Assembly (NCBI RefSeq): GCF_004053875.1
Contig: NZ_SBIP01000001.1
Location: forward strand, 62,001-126,000
Source: Neorhizobium lilium
GTDB taxonomy: Bacteria; Pseudomonadota; Alphaproteobacteria; Rhizobiales; Rhizobiaceae
Length of the DNA: 64,000 bases
Direction: 5' to 3'
Made by a program: the position numbers and the translations under genes. Shown piece after piece: positions 35,782 to 44,483 of this stretch. The notes below the pieces were generated by a model. The model had not been told where the DNA came from. It ran no database searches and worked only from the letters and a program-made list of their open reading frames with translations. Numbering within the stretch: the first letter of the stretch is position 1; each line of letters starts with the position of its first letter.

Positions 35782-36824
35782 TGTCTTACACAACCGATAA
35801 CAAGAGCACAGCGAAGATCGAGCGGGAGATCGAGGAAGATCGTCGTCGCATCGAAGAACGCATTGACGCCATCCAGCAGCGAATGTCTCCGGGACAACTC
35901 GTCGATGAGGTCGTGAACTATGCGAAGTCGAGCGGCGGCGGGGAATATGTCTCCAATTTTAGCAGCGCTCTGAAGAACAACCCAATCCCGCTCGCTCTGA
36001 TGGGCGTCAGCCTCGCATGGTTGATGGCCGGTCCGAAAACCGGCAGCGCCTACCTGCACAATAACGAGAACGACAGCAGTGAGCATCCGCTGGCGACAGT
36101 GGAAGGATCGATTCGGCGGACGGGACCGATCCAGTCGGACGGCGGCAGCCGTTACAGCCATTTTGCCGATACGGCTGGCCAGAAGTTCAAAGCGCTGACG
36201 GATGAAACCGGCCGCCGCGCGGGCCATTTTGTCGACGACAGCGGACGCAGTTTCCGTGGTTTTGCCGACTCGACCGGCCAGCAGGTCCACGACATCCGCG
36301 ACGAGGCGGGTAAACTGTTCGACGACGCCTCGGGCTGGATCTCCAAGACCTGGCAGCAGGTAACGCAGCAGGTTTCCGGTTCGGCTGGTTACCTCGGTGA
36401 CAAGGCAAGCAGTGCCGGGCGCAGCTCGCTCGATTTCGGCTCCCAACTCAATGACGGCATCCTGAAGCACTTCAAGGACCAGCCGCTGATCGGCGGGGCA
36501 CTTGCCTTTGCCGTCGGCGCTGCCATTGGCGCCGCTTTGCCGCATACGACCCACGAAGACGAAGCTCTGGGTGCCACGGCAGACGAGATAAAGAAGAAGC
36601 TCTCAGACGAAGCCCACAAGACTATGGACAAGGCGGAGAACCTGGCGACGGATGTCTTGGACAAGGCCGTGGCTGTTGCCTCCGACGTGCATGATGTCGC
36701 CCGCGACCGGATCGCCGAGGAAGCAGAGAGCCTGCAGCGCCCGAATACGGATACCGCTCGAGCCGCCGGGGCCGCACCTGGGCCTGGTACAGGCGTACCG
36801 TCCAACAACGGCCGACCCAACTGA
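35781..36824 (+). CDS. DUF3618-domain protein with repeated amphipathic helices
   Basis: 347 aa. The N-terminal KIEREIEEDRRRIEERIDAIQQRMSPGQLVDEVVNY is the DUF3618 helix. A first hydrophobic stretch (NPIPLALMGVSLAWLMAG) and a second (GGALAFAVGAAIGAAL) flank a middle region of apolipoprotein-like repeats (FKALTDETGRRAGHFVDDSG, FADSTGQQVHDIRDEAGKLF). The C-terminus is another charged helix. Function is unknown; with its neighbours it may form an envelope-associated stress complex. A clear terminator follows. Confidence 0.8.
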   Translation: MSYTTDNKSTAKIEREIEEDRRRIEERIDAIQQRMSPGQLVDEVVNYAKSSGGGEYVSNFSSALKNNPIPLALMGVSLAWLMAGPKTGSAYLHNNENDSSEHPLATVEGSIRRTGPIQSDGGSRYSHFADTAGQKFKALTDETGRRAGHFVDDSGRSFRGFADSTGQQVHDIRDEAGKLFDDASGWISKTWQQVTQQVSGSAGYLGDKASSAGRSSLDFGSQLNDGILKHFKDQPLIGGALAFAVGAAIGAALPHTTHEDEALGATADEIKKKLSDEAHKTMDKAENLATDVLDKAVAVASDVHDVARDRIAEEAESLQRPNTDTARAAGAAPGPGTGVPSNNGRPN

Positions 36825-36840
36825 CCTATGCCCTGAAAGA

Positions 36841-36871
36841 AAATGCCCGCGTTTCAAACGCGGGCATTTTT
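36841..36871. terminator. Bidirectional rho-independent terminator
   Basis: AAATGCCCGCG, loop TTTCAAA, CGCGGGCATTTTT. The stem is flanked by A and T runs on both sides, so it can end both the stress-type operon (plus) and the amino-acid ABC operon (minus). Confidence 0.85.
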
Positions 36872-36896
36872 GCATCCAGATGTCGAACCATGCGTC

Positions 36897-37652
36897 TCAA
36901 AGAGTCTGCGCGGCATTGATGGATGAGATGAACTGTTTGGTCCGCTCCTGCTGTGGATTCTCGAACAAGCTTCCTGCCTTGCCAGATTCCACGATCAGGC
37001 CCGCTTCTAGGAAAACCAGGTTATTGGCGATCCGCGAAGCGAGCCGCAGATCGTGCGTGGCCATCACCATGGTCGTGCCTTCGGCGGCCAGTTTTCCCAG
37101 GACATCGACAACTTCGCCTGAAAGCTCCGGGTCGAGCGCCGAAGTCGGCTCGTCGCAGAGCAGGACACGGGGCGACGGCGCCAGAGCCCGCGCAATCGCA
37201 ATGCGTTGCTGCTGCCCGCCCGACAGGGTCGCCGGCCAGACATCGGCCTTGTGCGACATCCCGACCTTGTTCAGGAGCTCCATTGCCCGCTCGCGCGCCT
37301 GCGCCTTCGGCCAGCGCAACACCGTCGTCAGGCCCTCCATCACGTTCTCGATCGCCGTGCGGTGCGGAAAGAGCTGAAAGTTCTGGAACACCATGCCCGT
37401 CTGGCGCCGGATCGTCTGGATCGCCGGCCAGCCAATCTTCCGGCCCGGCGAAAACTCCAGTTTCGATTCGCCGATCTGAAGTGAGCCCAGGGTCGGGATT
37501 TCGAGAAGGTTGATGCAGCGCAGGAGCGTGCTCTTGCCGCCGCCGGAAGGACCGATCAAGGCGGTGACGCTGCCCTCGGTGATGTCGAGGCTGATATTCT
37601 TGAGGATCACCGCATCCCCGAACCGCTTCTCGATGTTGGAGAGCTTGATCAT
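36897..37652 (-). CDS. Polar amino-acid ABC transporter ATP-binding protein
   Basis: 251 aa, GlnQ/HisP/TcyN class. Walker A GPSGGGKSTLLRC at about residue 36, signature LSGGQQQRIAIARAL, Walker B VLLCDEPTSALDPE, H-loop MATHDLRLA. Four-nt overlap with the permease gene and GGAG at proper distance. Last gene of the cystine-like importer. Confidence 0.92.
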   Translation of the reverse strand: MIKLSNIEKRFGDAVILKNISLDITEGSVTALIGPSGGGKSTLLRCINLLEIPTLGSLQIGESKLEFSPGRKIGWPAIQTIRRQTGMVFQNFQLFPHRTAIENVMEGLTTVLRWPKAQARERAMELLNKVGMSHKADVWPATLSGGQQQRIAIARALAPSPRVLLCDEPTSALDPELSGEVVDVLGKLAAEGTTMVMATHDLRLASRIANNLVFLEAGLIVESGKAGSLFENPQQERTKQFISSINAAQTL

Positions 37653-38329
37653 CGGTTGGTCTCCATCATGCCGCCATAGCGGGCGAAGCGCCGCTCCAGC
37701 CTTACCTGAAGCGTCGACAGGACCGAGCTCAGCACCAGATAGATCAGCGCCGCCTCTATATAGAGGATCAGCGGCTCGTAGGTTGTTGCCACGACGCGTT
37801 GCGCCGCCTGGAAGAGTTCCGGCACGGTGATAGCGGCGGCAAGTGAGGTATCCTTAACGAGCGAGATGAAGGTGTTGGAGAGCGGCGGTACGGCCACGCG
37901 CGCCGCCTGCGGCAGGATGGTCCGCACCATGGCCTGGCGCCAGCTCATACCGATGGAATAGGCGGCCTCCCATTGTCCTTTCGGTACGGACGAAATGACG
38001 GCCCGGATGATCTCGGAGGTGTATGCGCCGACATTGAGCGTGAAGCCGATCAGGGCGGCAGGAAAGGCGTCCAGCAATATACCGAGGCTTGGAAGGCCGT
38101 AGAAGATCACGAAGAGCTGCACCAGCAGCGGCGTGCCGCGGATCACCCAGACATAGAATCGGGCGATCATCGCCAGCGGCACCGGCCCGAAAAGCCGTGT
38201 CACCGCCGTCAGCAGCCCTAGAGCCAAGCCGAGCGCAAAGGACAGGAGAGTGAGCGGAATGGTGAACTTGATGCCGCCCCACAACAGCGTGGGCAACGAA
38301 TCCACCATCAATTGAAGCCAATGCGGCAC
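37649..38329 (-). CDS. Polar amino-acid ABC transporter permease
   Basis: 226-aa HisM/TcyL-type permease with about five membrane segments (GIKFTIPLTLLSFALGLALGLL onwards) and the family motif RGTPLLVQLFVIFYGLPSLGI. The EAA-type loop is AYSIGMSWRQAMVRTILPQA. GTG start at 38329 preceded by AGAGG. It probably forms a homodimer. A terminator-like hairpin separates it from the receptor gene. Confidence 0.9.
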   Translation of the reverse strand: MPHWLQLMVDSLPTLLWGGIKFTIPLTLLSFALGLALGLLTAVTRLFGPVPLAMIARFYVWVIRGTPLLVQLFVIFYGLPSLGILLDAFPAALIGFTLNVGAYTSEIIRAVISSVPKGQWEAAYSIGMSWRQAMVRTILPQAARVAVPPLSNTFISLVKDTSLAAAITVPELFQAAQRVVATTYEPLILYIEAALIYLVLSSVLSTLQVRLERRFARYGGMMETNR

Positions 38330-38340
38330 GACGGACCTCT

Positions 38341-38372
38341 ATAAAAACATCGTCCGGCGAGGCCGCCGGACG
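38341..38372 (-). terminator. Attenuator between receptor and permease genes
   Basis: CGTCCGGCG, loop AGGC, CGCCGGACG, followed on the minus strand by ATGTTTTTAT. It has the form of a rho-independent terminator within the operon, so the receptor is probably made in excess over permease and ATPase. Confidence 0.6.
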
Positions 38373-38418
38373 ATTCTCAGTCAACGTTTACGGAATCCTC
38401 CGACTGGAAGGCTTGACC

Positions 38419-39192
38419 TTACTTAGACACGTCCTGCCCAAAATACTTAGCGGAAATTTTCTGGTAGGTGCCCTCGGCCTTGATCTCGGTCAAGGCCTTG
38501 TTGATCGCTTCCAGCAGTTCCGGCTCGCCCTTGCGGATGATGATGCCGGAATATTCCGCATCATCCTTCTGGGCAGCGATCTTCAGCGGCGCATCCGGCT
38601 TCTGCTTCTTGAAGTCGAGGAAGGACAGGCTATCGTTGATCGTTGCATCGGCGCGGCGGGTCAGCACCAGCTGCACCGACTGGTCGAAACCATCCGTACC
38701 GACAAGCTCCGCACCGGACTGTTCGGCGAGCTTGCCGTAATTGCTGGTCAACGACTGGGCGGCCTTCTTGCCCTTGAGATCCGCAAAGCCCTTGATTCCG
38801 TCATCATCCTTCCGCACGATCAACACGGCCTTTGACGCAATATAGGGCTCCGAGAAGTCGTATTTCTGCTTGCGCGCATCGGTGATGCCAACCTGGTTGA
38901 TAACCGTGTCATAGCGCTTGGCATCGAGACCGGCGATCAGCCCGTCCCACTTGCCTTCCACGAACTCGGCCTTCACGCCAAGCTTCTGCGCCACAGCTTC
39001 ACCAATCTCGACGTCGAAGCCGACCAGCTTGCCACTGGCATCATGGAAGGTGAAGGGCGCGTAGGTTCCTTCCGTGCCGATCTTGAAGATCCCGGCCGAT
39101 TTGACCCCTGCGAGATTCTCTCCCGCCATCGACGGCGCGATGGTCACGACCTGAAGGAGTGCCGCCACTGCAACGCTTTTCAACCAGCTCAT
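38419..39192 (-). CDS. Amino-acid ABC transporter substrate-binding protein (cystine-like)
   Basis: 257-aa family-3 solute-binding protein. Signal peptide ends near APSMAGE. The stretch GTYAPFTFHDASGKLVGFDVEIGEAVAQKLG plus EFVEGKWDGLIAGLDAKRYDTVINQVGIT is close to the cystine receptor TcyJ/FliY, so L-cystine or a related sulfur amino acid is the best guess. AAAGGAC precedes ATG. Two AAATGCAAA repeats lie in the AT-rich promoter region. Confidence 0.85.
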   Translation of the reverse strand: MSWLKSVAVAALLQVVTIAPSMAGENLAGVKSAGIFKIGTEGTYAPFTFHDASGKLVGFDVEIGEAVAQKLGVKAEFVEGKWDGLIAGLDAKRYDTVINQVGITDARKQKYDFSEPYIASKAVLIVRKDDDGIKGFADLKGKKAAQSLTSNYGKLAEQSGAELVGTDGFDQSVQLVLTRRADATINDSLSFLDFKKQKPDAPLKIAAQKDDAEYSGIIIRKGEPELLEAINKALTEIKAEGTYQKISAKYFGQDVSK

Positions 39193-39263
39193 TTGTAAGT
39201 CCTTTCAGAGCATCTGTGCTGCTCTCTGCAATGCCAGAAACTAGGGCGGCAGGATTGAAAGAA

Positions 39264-39291
39264 AAATGCAAATTTTTTGAGCAAATGCAAA
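39264..39291. repeat. Direct repeats upstream of cystine-like receptor gene
   Basis: AAATGCAAA at 39264-39272 and again at 39283-39291, 19 bp apart, in an AT-rich stretch ~75 bp upstream of the receptor start. The spacing of about two helical turns suggests tandem binding sites for a regulator not encoded here. Confidence 0.4.
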
Positions 39292-39375
39292 AAACTTACC
39301 TCCGCGGGGTGAAGAGGCAATGCGGAGGCTAGATTTTACGGCGAACGCCAGGCTTTGTTGGTTCCAATATTACCG

Positions 39376-39407
39376 GCGAGGCGTGGGCTATTGCGCCCAC
39401 GCCTCGC
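39376..39407 (-). terminator. Strong hairpin after Liv-type receptor gene
   Basis: GCGAGGCGTGGGC, 6-nt loop, GCCCACGCCTCGC: a 13-bp perfect stem right after the receptor stop. No U run on the minus strand; it may end the operon with help or protect its 3' end. Confidence 0.6.
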
Positions 39408-39415
39408 AGTCTTTG

Positions 39416-40675
39416 TTATTGGCCAGCTCTGATCTTGTTGACCTCTTCGGTGCTCATCTCGCCGACGGTTGCCACCTTGCCGTCAGTGATCTTCCAAAGG
39501 CGGAAGGGGCCGGTGATATCACCATACTGGTCGAAGCTGACCGGGCCGATGACGCCCTCGTATTTGATCGGCTTGCCCTCCTTGATCAGCTGCAGAGCCT
39601 TGGCGAACTCTTGCTTGCCGGCATGGATGGGTGTGCCACCTTCCGACACGACCTGCGGCATGGCATCCTTTATCGCCGTAGCATCGGACTTGCCGGCCTT
39701 GGCGATGGCGAGCGCAACGATCGCGCCTGCGTCATAGGAACGGTCTGCGGCGGGTGCAGACGGCGAGATGCCGCCGGAAAAAGCTCCGTAGTTGGCGTTG
39801 AAGTATTCCGTCGAGGCCGTGGGCGTCGTGCCGGAAGAGGTGCCGTAGGCTTTTTCCAGATATTGGGCGCCGACGCTCTCGATGAAATCGTTCGAGTTCA
39901 TGCCGTCGTTCAGGAGGAAGGCTTGCTTGCCGCCGCCGGATACCCAGGCGCGAGCGATGGTGGCGCCGTCGACCGGCGTGCTGATCAGGTAGAGCGCATC
40001 CGGATCTCCGTCCATGGCGGCGCTCGCCTCGGAAGAGTAGCTGGACTGCTTTTCGTTATAGGGAACGGTGGCAGTGATCGTGCCGCCCAGCTTCTTGTAG
40101 GCGGCGGAGAATTCTCGGACTAGGTTGACGCCGAAGTCGTTGTTGACGTGGATGATCGCAATCTTCTTCAGTCCCTGGTCCAGGGCATATTTGGCGGCCG
40201 CCGTACCCTGCAGCGCGTCCGAGGTAATGGTGCGGAAGAAGACGCCCTTGGTCTTGCCGTCACGGCCAAGCTGGGTGAGCGTCGGAGAAGACGAGGCAGG
40301 CGAAACCTGGACGACGCCGGCTGGCGCCGTGACCGACGTCAGGATCGGGATCGACACCGACGAAATGATGCCGCCGATGATGACCGGCACCTTCTTGATG
40401 TTGACCAGCTGGGTTGCCTGATCCACCGCCACATTGCCCTGGCTCTGGCTGTCGCGCGTATCGGCAACGATCTTGCAGCCGCCGACGCCGCCGGCATCGT
40501 TGAAATCGCGGAAGGCCATCTGAACGGATTTCGCGCCCGCCTGGCCGTATTCGCCGGCAGGTCCCGTCAGCTCCATGACAAGGCCGACTGTGATGTCGCA
40601 GTCGGCGGCGAAGCTCGGCGCGGTGGAGGCGGCAAGTGCCCCGACCAGAGCCGACAATAGAATTGCATGTCTCAT
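39416..40675 (-). CDS. Branched-chain-amino-acid-type ABC receptor, ligand unknown
   Basis: About 419-aa family-6 (LivJ-type) periplasmic binding protein. Signal peptide ends near APSFAAD. Mature motifs: ITVGLVMELTGPAGEYGQAGAKSVQMAF, PVIIGGIISSVSIPI, GVVQVSPASSSP, DNDFGVNLVREF-like NNDFGVNL, and the late SFDQYGDITGPFRLW. ATG at 40675 lies 7 nt after AGGGG; the ATG at 40681 is too close. The gene follows an aldo/keto reductase gene with a 2-nt gap and serves the Liv-type permease encoded divergently. Ligand not assignable. Confidence 0.87.
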   Translation of the reverse strand: MRHAILLSALVGALAASTAPSFAADCDITVGLVMELTGPAGEYGQAGAKSVQMAFRDFNDAGGVGGCKIVADTRDSQSQGNVAVDQATQLVNIKKVPVIIGGIISSVSIPILTSVTAPAGVVQVSPASSSPTLTQLGRDGKTKGVFFRTITSDALQGTAAAKYALDQGLKKIAIIHVNNDFGVNLVREFSAAYKKLGGTITATVPYNEKQSSYSSEASAAMDGDPDALYLISTPVDGATIARAWVSGGGKQAFLLNDGMNSNDFIESVGAQYLEKAYGTSSGTTPTASTEYFNANYGAFSGGISPSAPAADRSYDAGAIVALAIAKAGKSDATAIKDAMPQVVSEGGTPIHAGKQEFAKALQLIKEGKPIKYEGVIGPVSFDQYGDITGPFRLWKITDGKVATVGEMSTEEVNKIRAGQ

Positions 40676-40677
40676 GT

Positions 40678-41739
40678 TCATTCCCCTTTGTTGAGATTGT
40701 ATTTCATTATGCTGCCGTGGCGACCCTCGCGGTCCCGCTCCAGCGTGTAGACGTCCCCGTCGAGCGGCTTTGCCTGCGACAGGGTCGTCTCCAGCTCGGC
40801 CCGGTCGGTGTCCGTGAAGACGAGATCGGAGATCGCCAGATTGGCTGCAAGGTGGTCGCGGTTGCGGGCTCCGATGATCACTGCCGCGACACCCGGACGG
40901 GTCAGCATGGCGGCGCTGGCCACCGTCGCGATATCCACCTGATGGCGATCGGCGATCGTCCTCAACGTCGAGAGCAATGCCTGAAGGAAGTCCCAGCCGC
41001 CGATATCGTCGATGATCAGCTTGTATTTGGTCAGCGACCGGTTTTCGAGAGGATGCTCGGGTTCCGGCTGCCCAAGCCAGCGGTCGCCAAGGAAGCCGCC
41101 GGCCACTGTCCCGTAGCAGAAAAGGGCAAAGCTCTTCTCTGCCGCAAGCTGTACCATCCGCTTTTCCGGCCGCCGGTCCAGCAGCGAGTATTGCAGCTGA
41201 AGCGAAGTCAACGGCACGCCCGTGCCGACAATGGCCTCGACATGGTCCGTATCGAAATTGGTGCCGCTGATCTTGCCGATCTTGCCTTCCTGGTGAAGTT
41301 CCTTCAGCCAGCCGGCGGTTTCTAACCAGCCAGGTACATCATAGGCCCACCAATGGAACTGCACGAGATCAAGGCATTCCAGGTTCAGCCGCTTGCGGGA
41401 GGTGTCGATGACGCTCTCGACATAGGCCTTGCTGATCTTGGGCAGGACGGCCAGATCGGGCACGAATTTGGTATGAACACGGATGCGCGACAGGGCTTCT
41501 ATGCCTCTCAGGTCGCGGTAGCGCAGCCGGAACCGCCCGATCAGTTCCTCAACGCCGGTGTAGATGTCAGCGCAGTCGAACGTGGTGATCCCCGCATCGG
41601 CGAAGGCGATCATGTCTTCGATGGCGCGTTCCGCATCGATATCGCCATGTCCACCAGCCAGCTGCCAGCCACCACGGATGACGCGGGAAATCTCGTAGTT
41701 CGGAGCGATGGTGATGCGCTGCATGAGAGGCCTATTCAT
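40678..41739 (-). CDS. Aldo/keto reductase of the Liv-type locus
   Basis: 353-aa AKR barrel. The tetrad is D in TTFDCADIYTGVEELIG with Y, K in VHTKFVPD and H in LVQFHWWAYD. It shares the features LVQFHWW, YGTVAGGFLGDRWLGQPEP and a SKYK/TKYK segment with the AKR half of the 46367-47827 fusion, so the two are paralogues with a common, probably unusual, substrate class. Its start overlaps the upstream gene by 8 nt; an ATG five codons later is an alternative. Confidence 0.85.
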   Translation of the reverse strand: MNRPLMQRITIAPNYEISRVIRGGWQLAGGHGDIDAERAIEDMIAFADAGITTFDCADIYTGVEELIGRFRLRYRDLRGIEALSRIRVHTKFVPDLAVLPKISKAYVESVIDTSRKRLNLECLDLVQFHWWAYDVPGWLETAGWLKELHQEGKIGKISGTNFDTDHVEAIVGTGVPLTSLQLQYSLLDRRPEKRMVQLAAEKSFALFCYGTVAGGFLGDRWLGQPEPEHPLENRSLTKYKLIIDDIGGWDFLQALLSTLRTIADRHQVDIATVASAAMLTRPGVAAVIIGARNRDHLAANLAISDLVFTDTDRAELETTLSQAKPLDGDVYTLERDREGRHGSIMKYNLNKGE

Positions 41740-42079
41740 CTTTCAAAGGAACCGCCGTGGTGGCGGCATGGCTGAACCGGCGCAGGCCCGTGCGAGTGAT
41801 CCTGAGACGGGTCGAGCAATTGGGATCGGGGCAGGCGATCTCGGCATCCGTCGTCATCCAGTCGTTAGGATGCGTCGGACGCTGCTTTGCTGCCAGTAGC
41901 GGCAGGACCGATGCCAGCGAATAGATGGAAATGCCCTGCCCCGGCGGCAGATGCAGCATTTCGCCCCGCATCTCGAAGTGGTCGCCGGGCTTGGCGCCGC
42001 AATAAACCACCCCACCCTCGGGGATCATCACATCCACCCGAAGATCGAAAAGGTCGAACCCATCGTCCTTCTCAGCCAT
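41732..42079 (-). CDS. TIGR04076-family small protein
   Basis: 115 aa. The pattern CGAKPGDHFEMRGEMLHLPPGQGISIYSLASVLPLLAA...CPDPNCSTRLRITRTG matches the TIGR04076 family of small cysteine-containing proteins of unknown function. It overlaps the GntR gene stop and the aldo/keto reductase start by 8 nt each, so it is an integral part of the locus. A redox or metal role is possible given the conserved cysteines (C27, C83, C88 approx.). Confidence 0.7.
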   Translation of the reverse strand: MAEKDDGFDLFDLRVDVMIPEGGVVYCGAKPGDHFEMRGEMLHLPPGQGISIYSLASVLPLLAAKQRPTHPNDWMTTDAEIACPDPNCSTRLRITRTGLRRFSHAATTAVPLKDE

Positions 42080-42827
42080 GGGCGACCTCCCGCGTTTCCT
42101 CTTCTTCCAGAACGAAGCGTCCTCGGATCAGGTCGAAGGACCGCCCGATATCGTTCGACAGCGACTGCATTGAAGCGACAAGGTCGCGCCGCTCCAGCGC
42201 ATCGATCAGCGCCCAATGATGGTCGGTGGCTGCAAGACCACCGTGTTCGTCATGGATATGGGCCGCCTTGCGGATGATGGCGCCCGATTGCAGCCAGAGG
42301 CTCTCTACGATCGGAATGAGTACAGGCGAACGGGCAGCGCGGTAGATATGAAAGTGGAAGCGCTGGTTGAGTTCCGACGTGACCTGGCCGATATCCTTGC
42401 CATGGCGCTCGAAGGCCGCATCGCAATCGATATTGATCTGCTTCAGGGTCGCGAAATCGTCGTCCTGAAGATACGGCAGCGCAAGCGCCACCATCTGGCC
42501 TTCGATGAGGATGCGGGCGCGTGCCAGGTCGTCCAGCCTCTCGCGCGTAATCAGCGGCACTCGCACCGATCGGTTCGGCAGCGCTTCCAGCGCCTGCTCT
42601 GAGACCAATCGCCCCAAGGCCTCACGCACCGGCATGGTGCTGGTCTGAAGCCGATCGGCCAGATCGACGATCCGCAATACATCGCCGGCGTCGAACATTC
42701 CGTTGATCAGCGATCGGCGCAGCTGGAGATAGACACGCTCGTGAAGCGTTTGGCGGATGACAGGCGACAAAGCTTCGCCGTCATGGCCGGGACCGGTCGT
42801 CTCCCGCTTCCGCTGCGCTTGGTTCAC
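42072..42827 (-). CDS. GntR-family regulator (FCD) of the Liv/AKR locus
   Basis: About 251 aa. Winged helix TLHERVYLQLRRSLINGMFDAGDVLRIVDLADRLQTSTMPVREALGRL, then an FCD domain with LNQRFHFHIYRAA and DHHWALIDAL. GTG at 42827 is preceded by GGGGAGG 6 nt away; the ATG at 42899 lacks a ribosome site and would place a perfect palindrome inside the gene. Divergent from livG, first in an operon with the TIGR04076, aldo/keto reductase and receptor genes. Confidence 0.83.
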   Translation of the reverse strand: MNQAQRKRETTGPGHDGEALSPVIRQTLHERVYLQLRRSLINGMFDAGDVLRIVDLADRLQTSTMPVREALGRLVSEQALEALPNRSVRVPLITRERLDDLARARILIEGQMVALALPYLQDDDFATLKQINIDCDAAFERHGKDIGQVTSELNQRFHFHIYRAARSPVLIPIVESLWLQSGAIIRKAAHIHDEHGGLAATDHHWALIDALERRDLVASMQSLSNDIGRSFDLIRGRFVLEEEETREVAHG

Positions 42828-42882
42828 CACTGGCCTCCCCTGACATCCGGCATTTTCCGGTTGCATTTCCTCGGGCAGTGAA

Positions 42883-42894
42883 GTTTGATCAAAC
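42883..42894. promoter_or_regulatory. Candidate GntR operator of the Liv/AKR locus
   Basis: GTTTGATCAAAC is a perfect 12-bp palindrome in the divergent promoter region, 31 bp from the livG-type start. On the minus strand TTGAT occurs four times within ~30 bp around it. Confidence 0.45.
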
Positions 42895-42924
42895 ATCAAT
42901 CATCAAATCAAGACCTCTTGTGCA

Positions 42925-43728
42925 ATGCCGCGTCCCGACCAACCTTCGCTTGAAGCCTCGCCCGCCGACCCCGTCATCGATGCGCGCGATCTCGTGAAGC
43001 GTTTTCAGGGCGTCAGTGCCGTAGATGGCATGTCGCTACGGCTTGGGGCGGGTGAAATGGTCGGGCTGATCGGACCGAACGGCGCGGGCAAGACGACCCT
43101 GTTCAACTTGGTCGCCGGCAGCCTCAGACCAACCTCCGGCGAGATCTGGATCAGCGGGTGCGAGGTGTCCCAGGAAAGCCCCGAACGACGCATCGGCCAT
43201 GGCGTAGGCCGCACATTCCAGATCCCGCGCCCGTTTCCGGAAATGACTGTGCTGGAAAACGTCCTGACCGGCGCCCAGGGACAGCATGGCGAGGGCCTGC
43301 TGGCAAACTTCATCCGCCCCGGCCGCGTCCGTCGCGAGCAGGCGGCTGCAATCGGCAAGGCAAGGGCCCTGCTGGATTTCGTCACGCTTTCGGCGCTTGA
43401 GCACCAGCCGGCCAGGATCCTTTCGGGCGGCCAGCGAAAACTTCTGGAACTCGCCCGCATCCTCATGGCGGAGCCCAAAGCCATCCTGCTGGACGAGCCG
43501 GCGGCTGGCGTCAACCCAGCCCTGCTGGAAACCATCATGGAGCGGGTGGTCGAGCTCAACAGGCAGGGCCGCTCGATCCTGCTGATCGAGCACAACATGG
43601 ACATGGTCTCCCGGCTCTGCACCCGCGTCGTGGCGATGGCGCTGGGCAAACCGCTTGCAGAAGGCAGTCCTGCACAGGTCGCAGGCAATCCCGCCGTTAT
43701 CGAAGCCTATCTCGGAGGCGCGGCATGA
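42925..43728 (+). CDS. livG: Branched-chain-type ABC transporter ATPase (LivG class)
   Basis: 267 aa. Walker A GPNGAGKTTLFNLVAG, the LivG-specific GVGRTFQIPRPFPEMTVLENVLTGA, signature LSGGQRKLLELARIL, Walker B ILLDEPAAGVNPAL. No clear ribosome site before the ATG; the transcript may be leaderless or nearly so. First gene of five on this strand, joined by ATGA overlaps to livF. Gene name denotes subunit class only. Confidence 0.9.
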   Translation: MPRPDQPSLEASPADPVIDARDLVKRFQGVSAVDGMSLRLGAGEMVGLIGPNGAGKTTLFNLVAGSLRPTSGEIWISGCEVSQESPERRIGHGVGRTFQIPRPFPEMTVLENVLTGAQGQHGEGLLANFIRPGRVRREQAAAIGKARALLDFVTLSALEHQPARILSGGQRKLLELARILMAEPKAILLDEPAAGVNPALLETIMERVVELNRQGRSILLIEHNMDMVSRLCTRVVAMALGKPLAEGSPAQVAGNPAVIEAYLGGAA

Positions 43729-44483
43729 CGGCAGCCGTTCGTCCAACGCCGGCCCTTGCGACCCAAGCGCTTGTCGCAGGCTACGAGCCGGATCTGCCGA
43801 TCGTGCGCGGGGTCGATCTGTCCGTCGCAGCCGGCGAACTGCTGGTCCTGTTGGGGCCGAACGGCGCCGGAAAATCCACGCTGGTGAAAGCGATTGCGGG
43901 CGTCGTACCCATTCACGGCGGAACGGTCTCGATTGGCGGGCGCGACATCACCCGGCTTCCGGCACATCGCAAGATCAGCGAAGGCCTCGCCTTCGTGCCG
44001 CAGACGGAAAACATCTTCGGGACCCTTTCCATTCACGAAAACCTGCAGATCGCCGCAGCCGTCTTGCCGAGGGAGAAGCGGGCGGCGCGGATCGCGGCCA
44101 TGTATGACCGCTTTCCGGACCTCGCCGTCAAGCCGGCGCGACTGGCGGGAAGCCTTTCGGGCGGGCAGCGGCAGATGCTGGCGATTGCGCGCGCCCTGAT
44201 GGTCGATCCTCAGGTCCTGATCCTGGATGAGCCTTCCGCCGGCCTCTCGCCAAGAATCGTTGCGGAGGTCTTTGCCATGCTGACGGATATCAATGCTTCT
44301 GGCGTGACGGTGGTCCTTGTGGAGCAGAATGTGAAGGCGGCACTCGCCATTGCAAGCCGCGCCGTCATTCTCGTTGAAGGCAAGATCCGTCATGAAGGCT
44401 CAGGTGAGAGCTTGCAGAACGATCCCATCTTGGCGCGGCTCTATCTCGGCACCGGCCAGACCATGAAGGCGGACCGCTCATGA
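43725..44483 (+). CDS. livF: Branched-chain-type ABC transporter ATPase (LivF class)
   Basis: 252 aa. Walker A GPNGAGKSTLVKAIAG, FVPQTENIFGTLSIHENLQIAA as typical LivF region, signature LSGGQRQMLAIARAL, Walker B LILDEPSAGLSPRI. ATGA overlaps on both sides (with livG and livH), indicating translational coupling. Confidence 0.9.
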   Translation: MTAAVRPTPALATQALVAGYEPDLPIVRGVDLSVAAGELLVLLGPNGAGKSTLVKAIAGVVPIHGGTVSIGGRDITRLPAHRKISEGLAFVPQTENIFGTLSIHENLQIAAAVLPREKRAARIAAMYDRFPDLAVKPARLAGSLSGGQRQMLAIARALMVDPQVLILDEPSAGLSPRIVAEVFAMLTDINASGVTVVLVEQNVKAALAIASRAVILVEGKIRHEGSGESLQNDPILARLYLGTGQTMKADRS

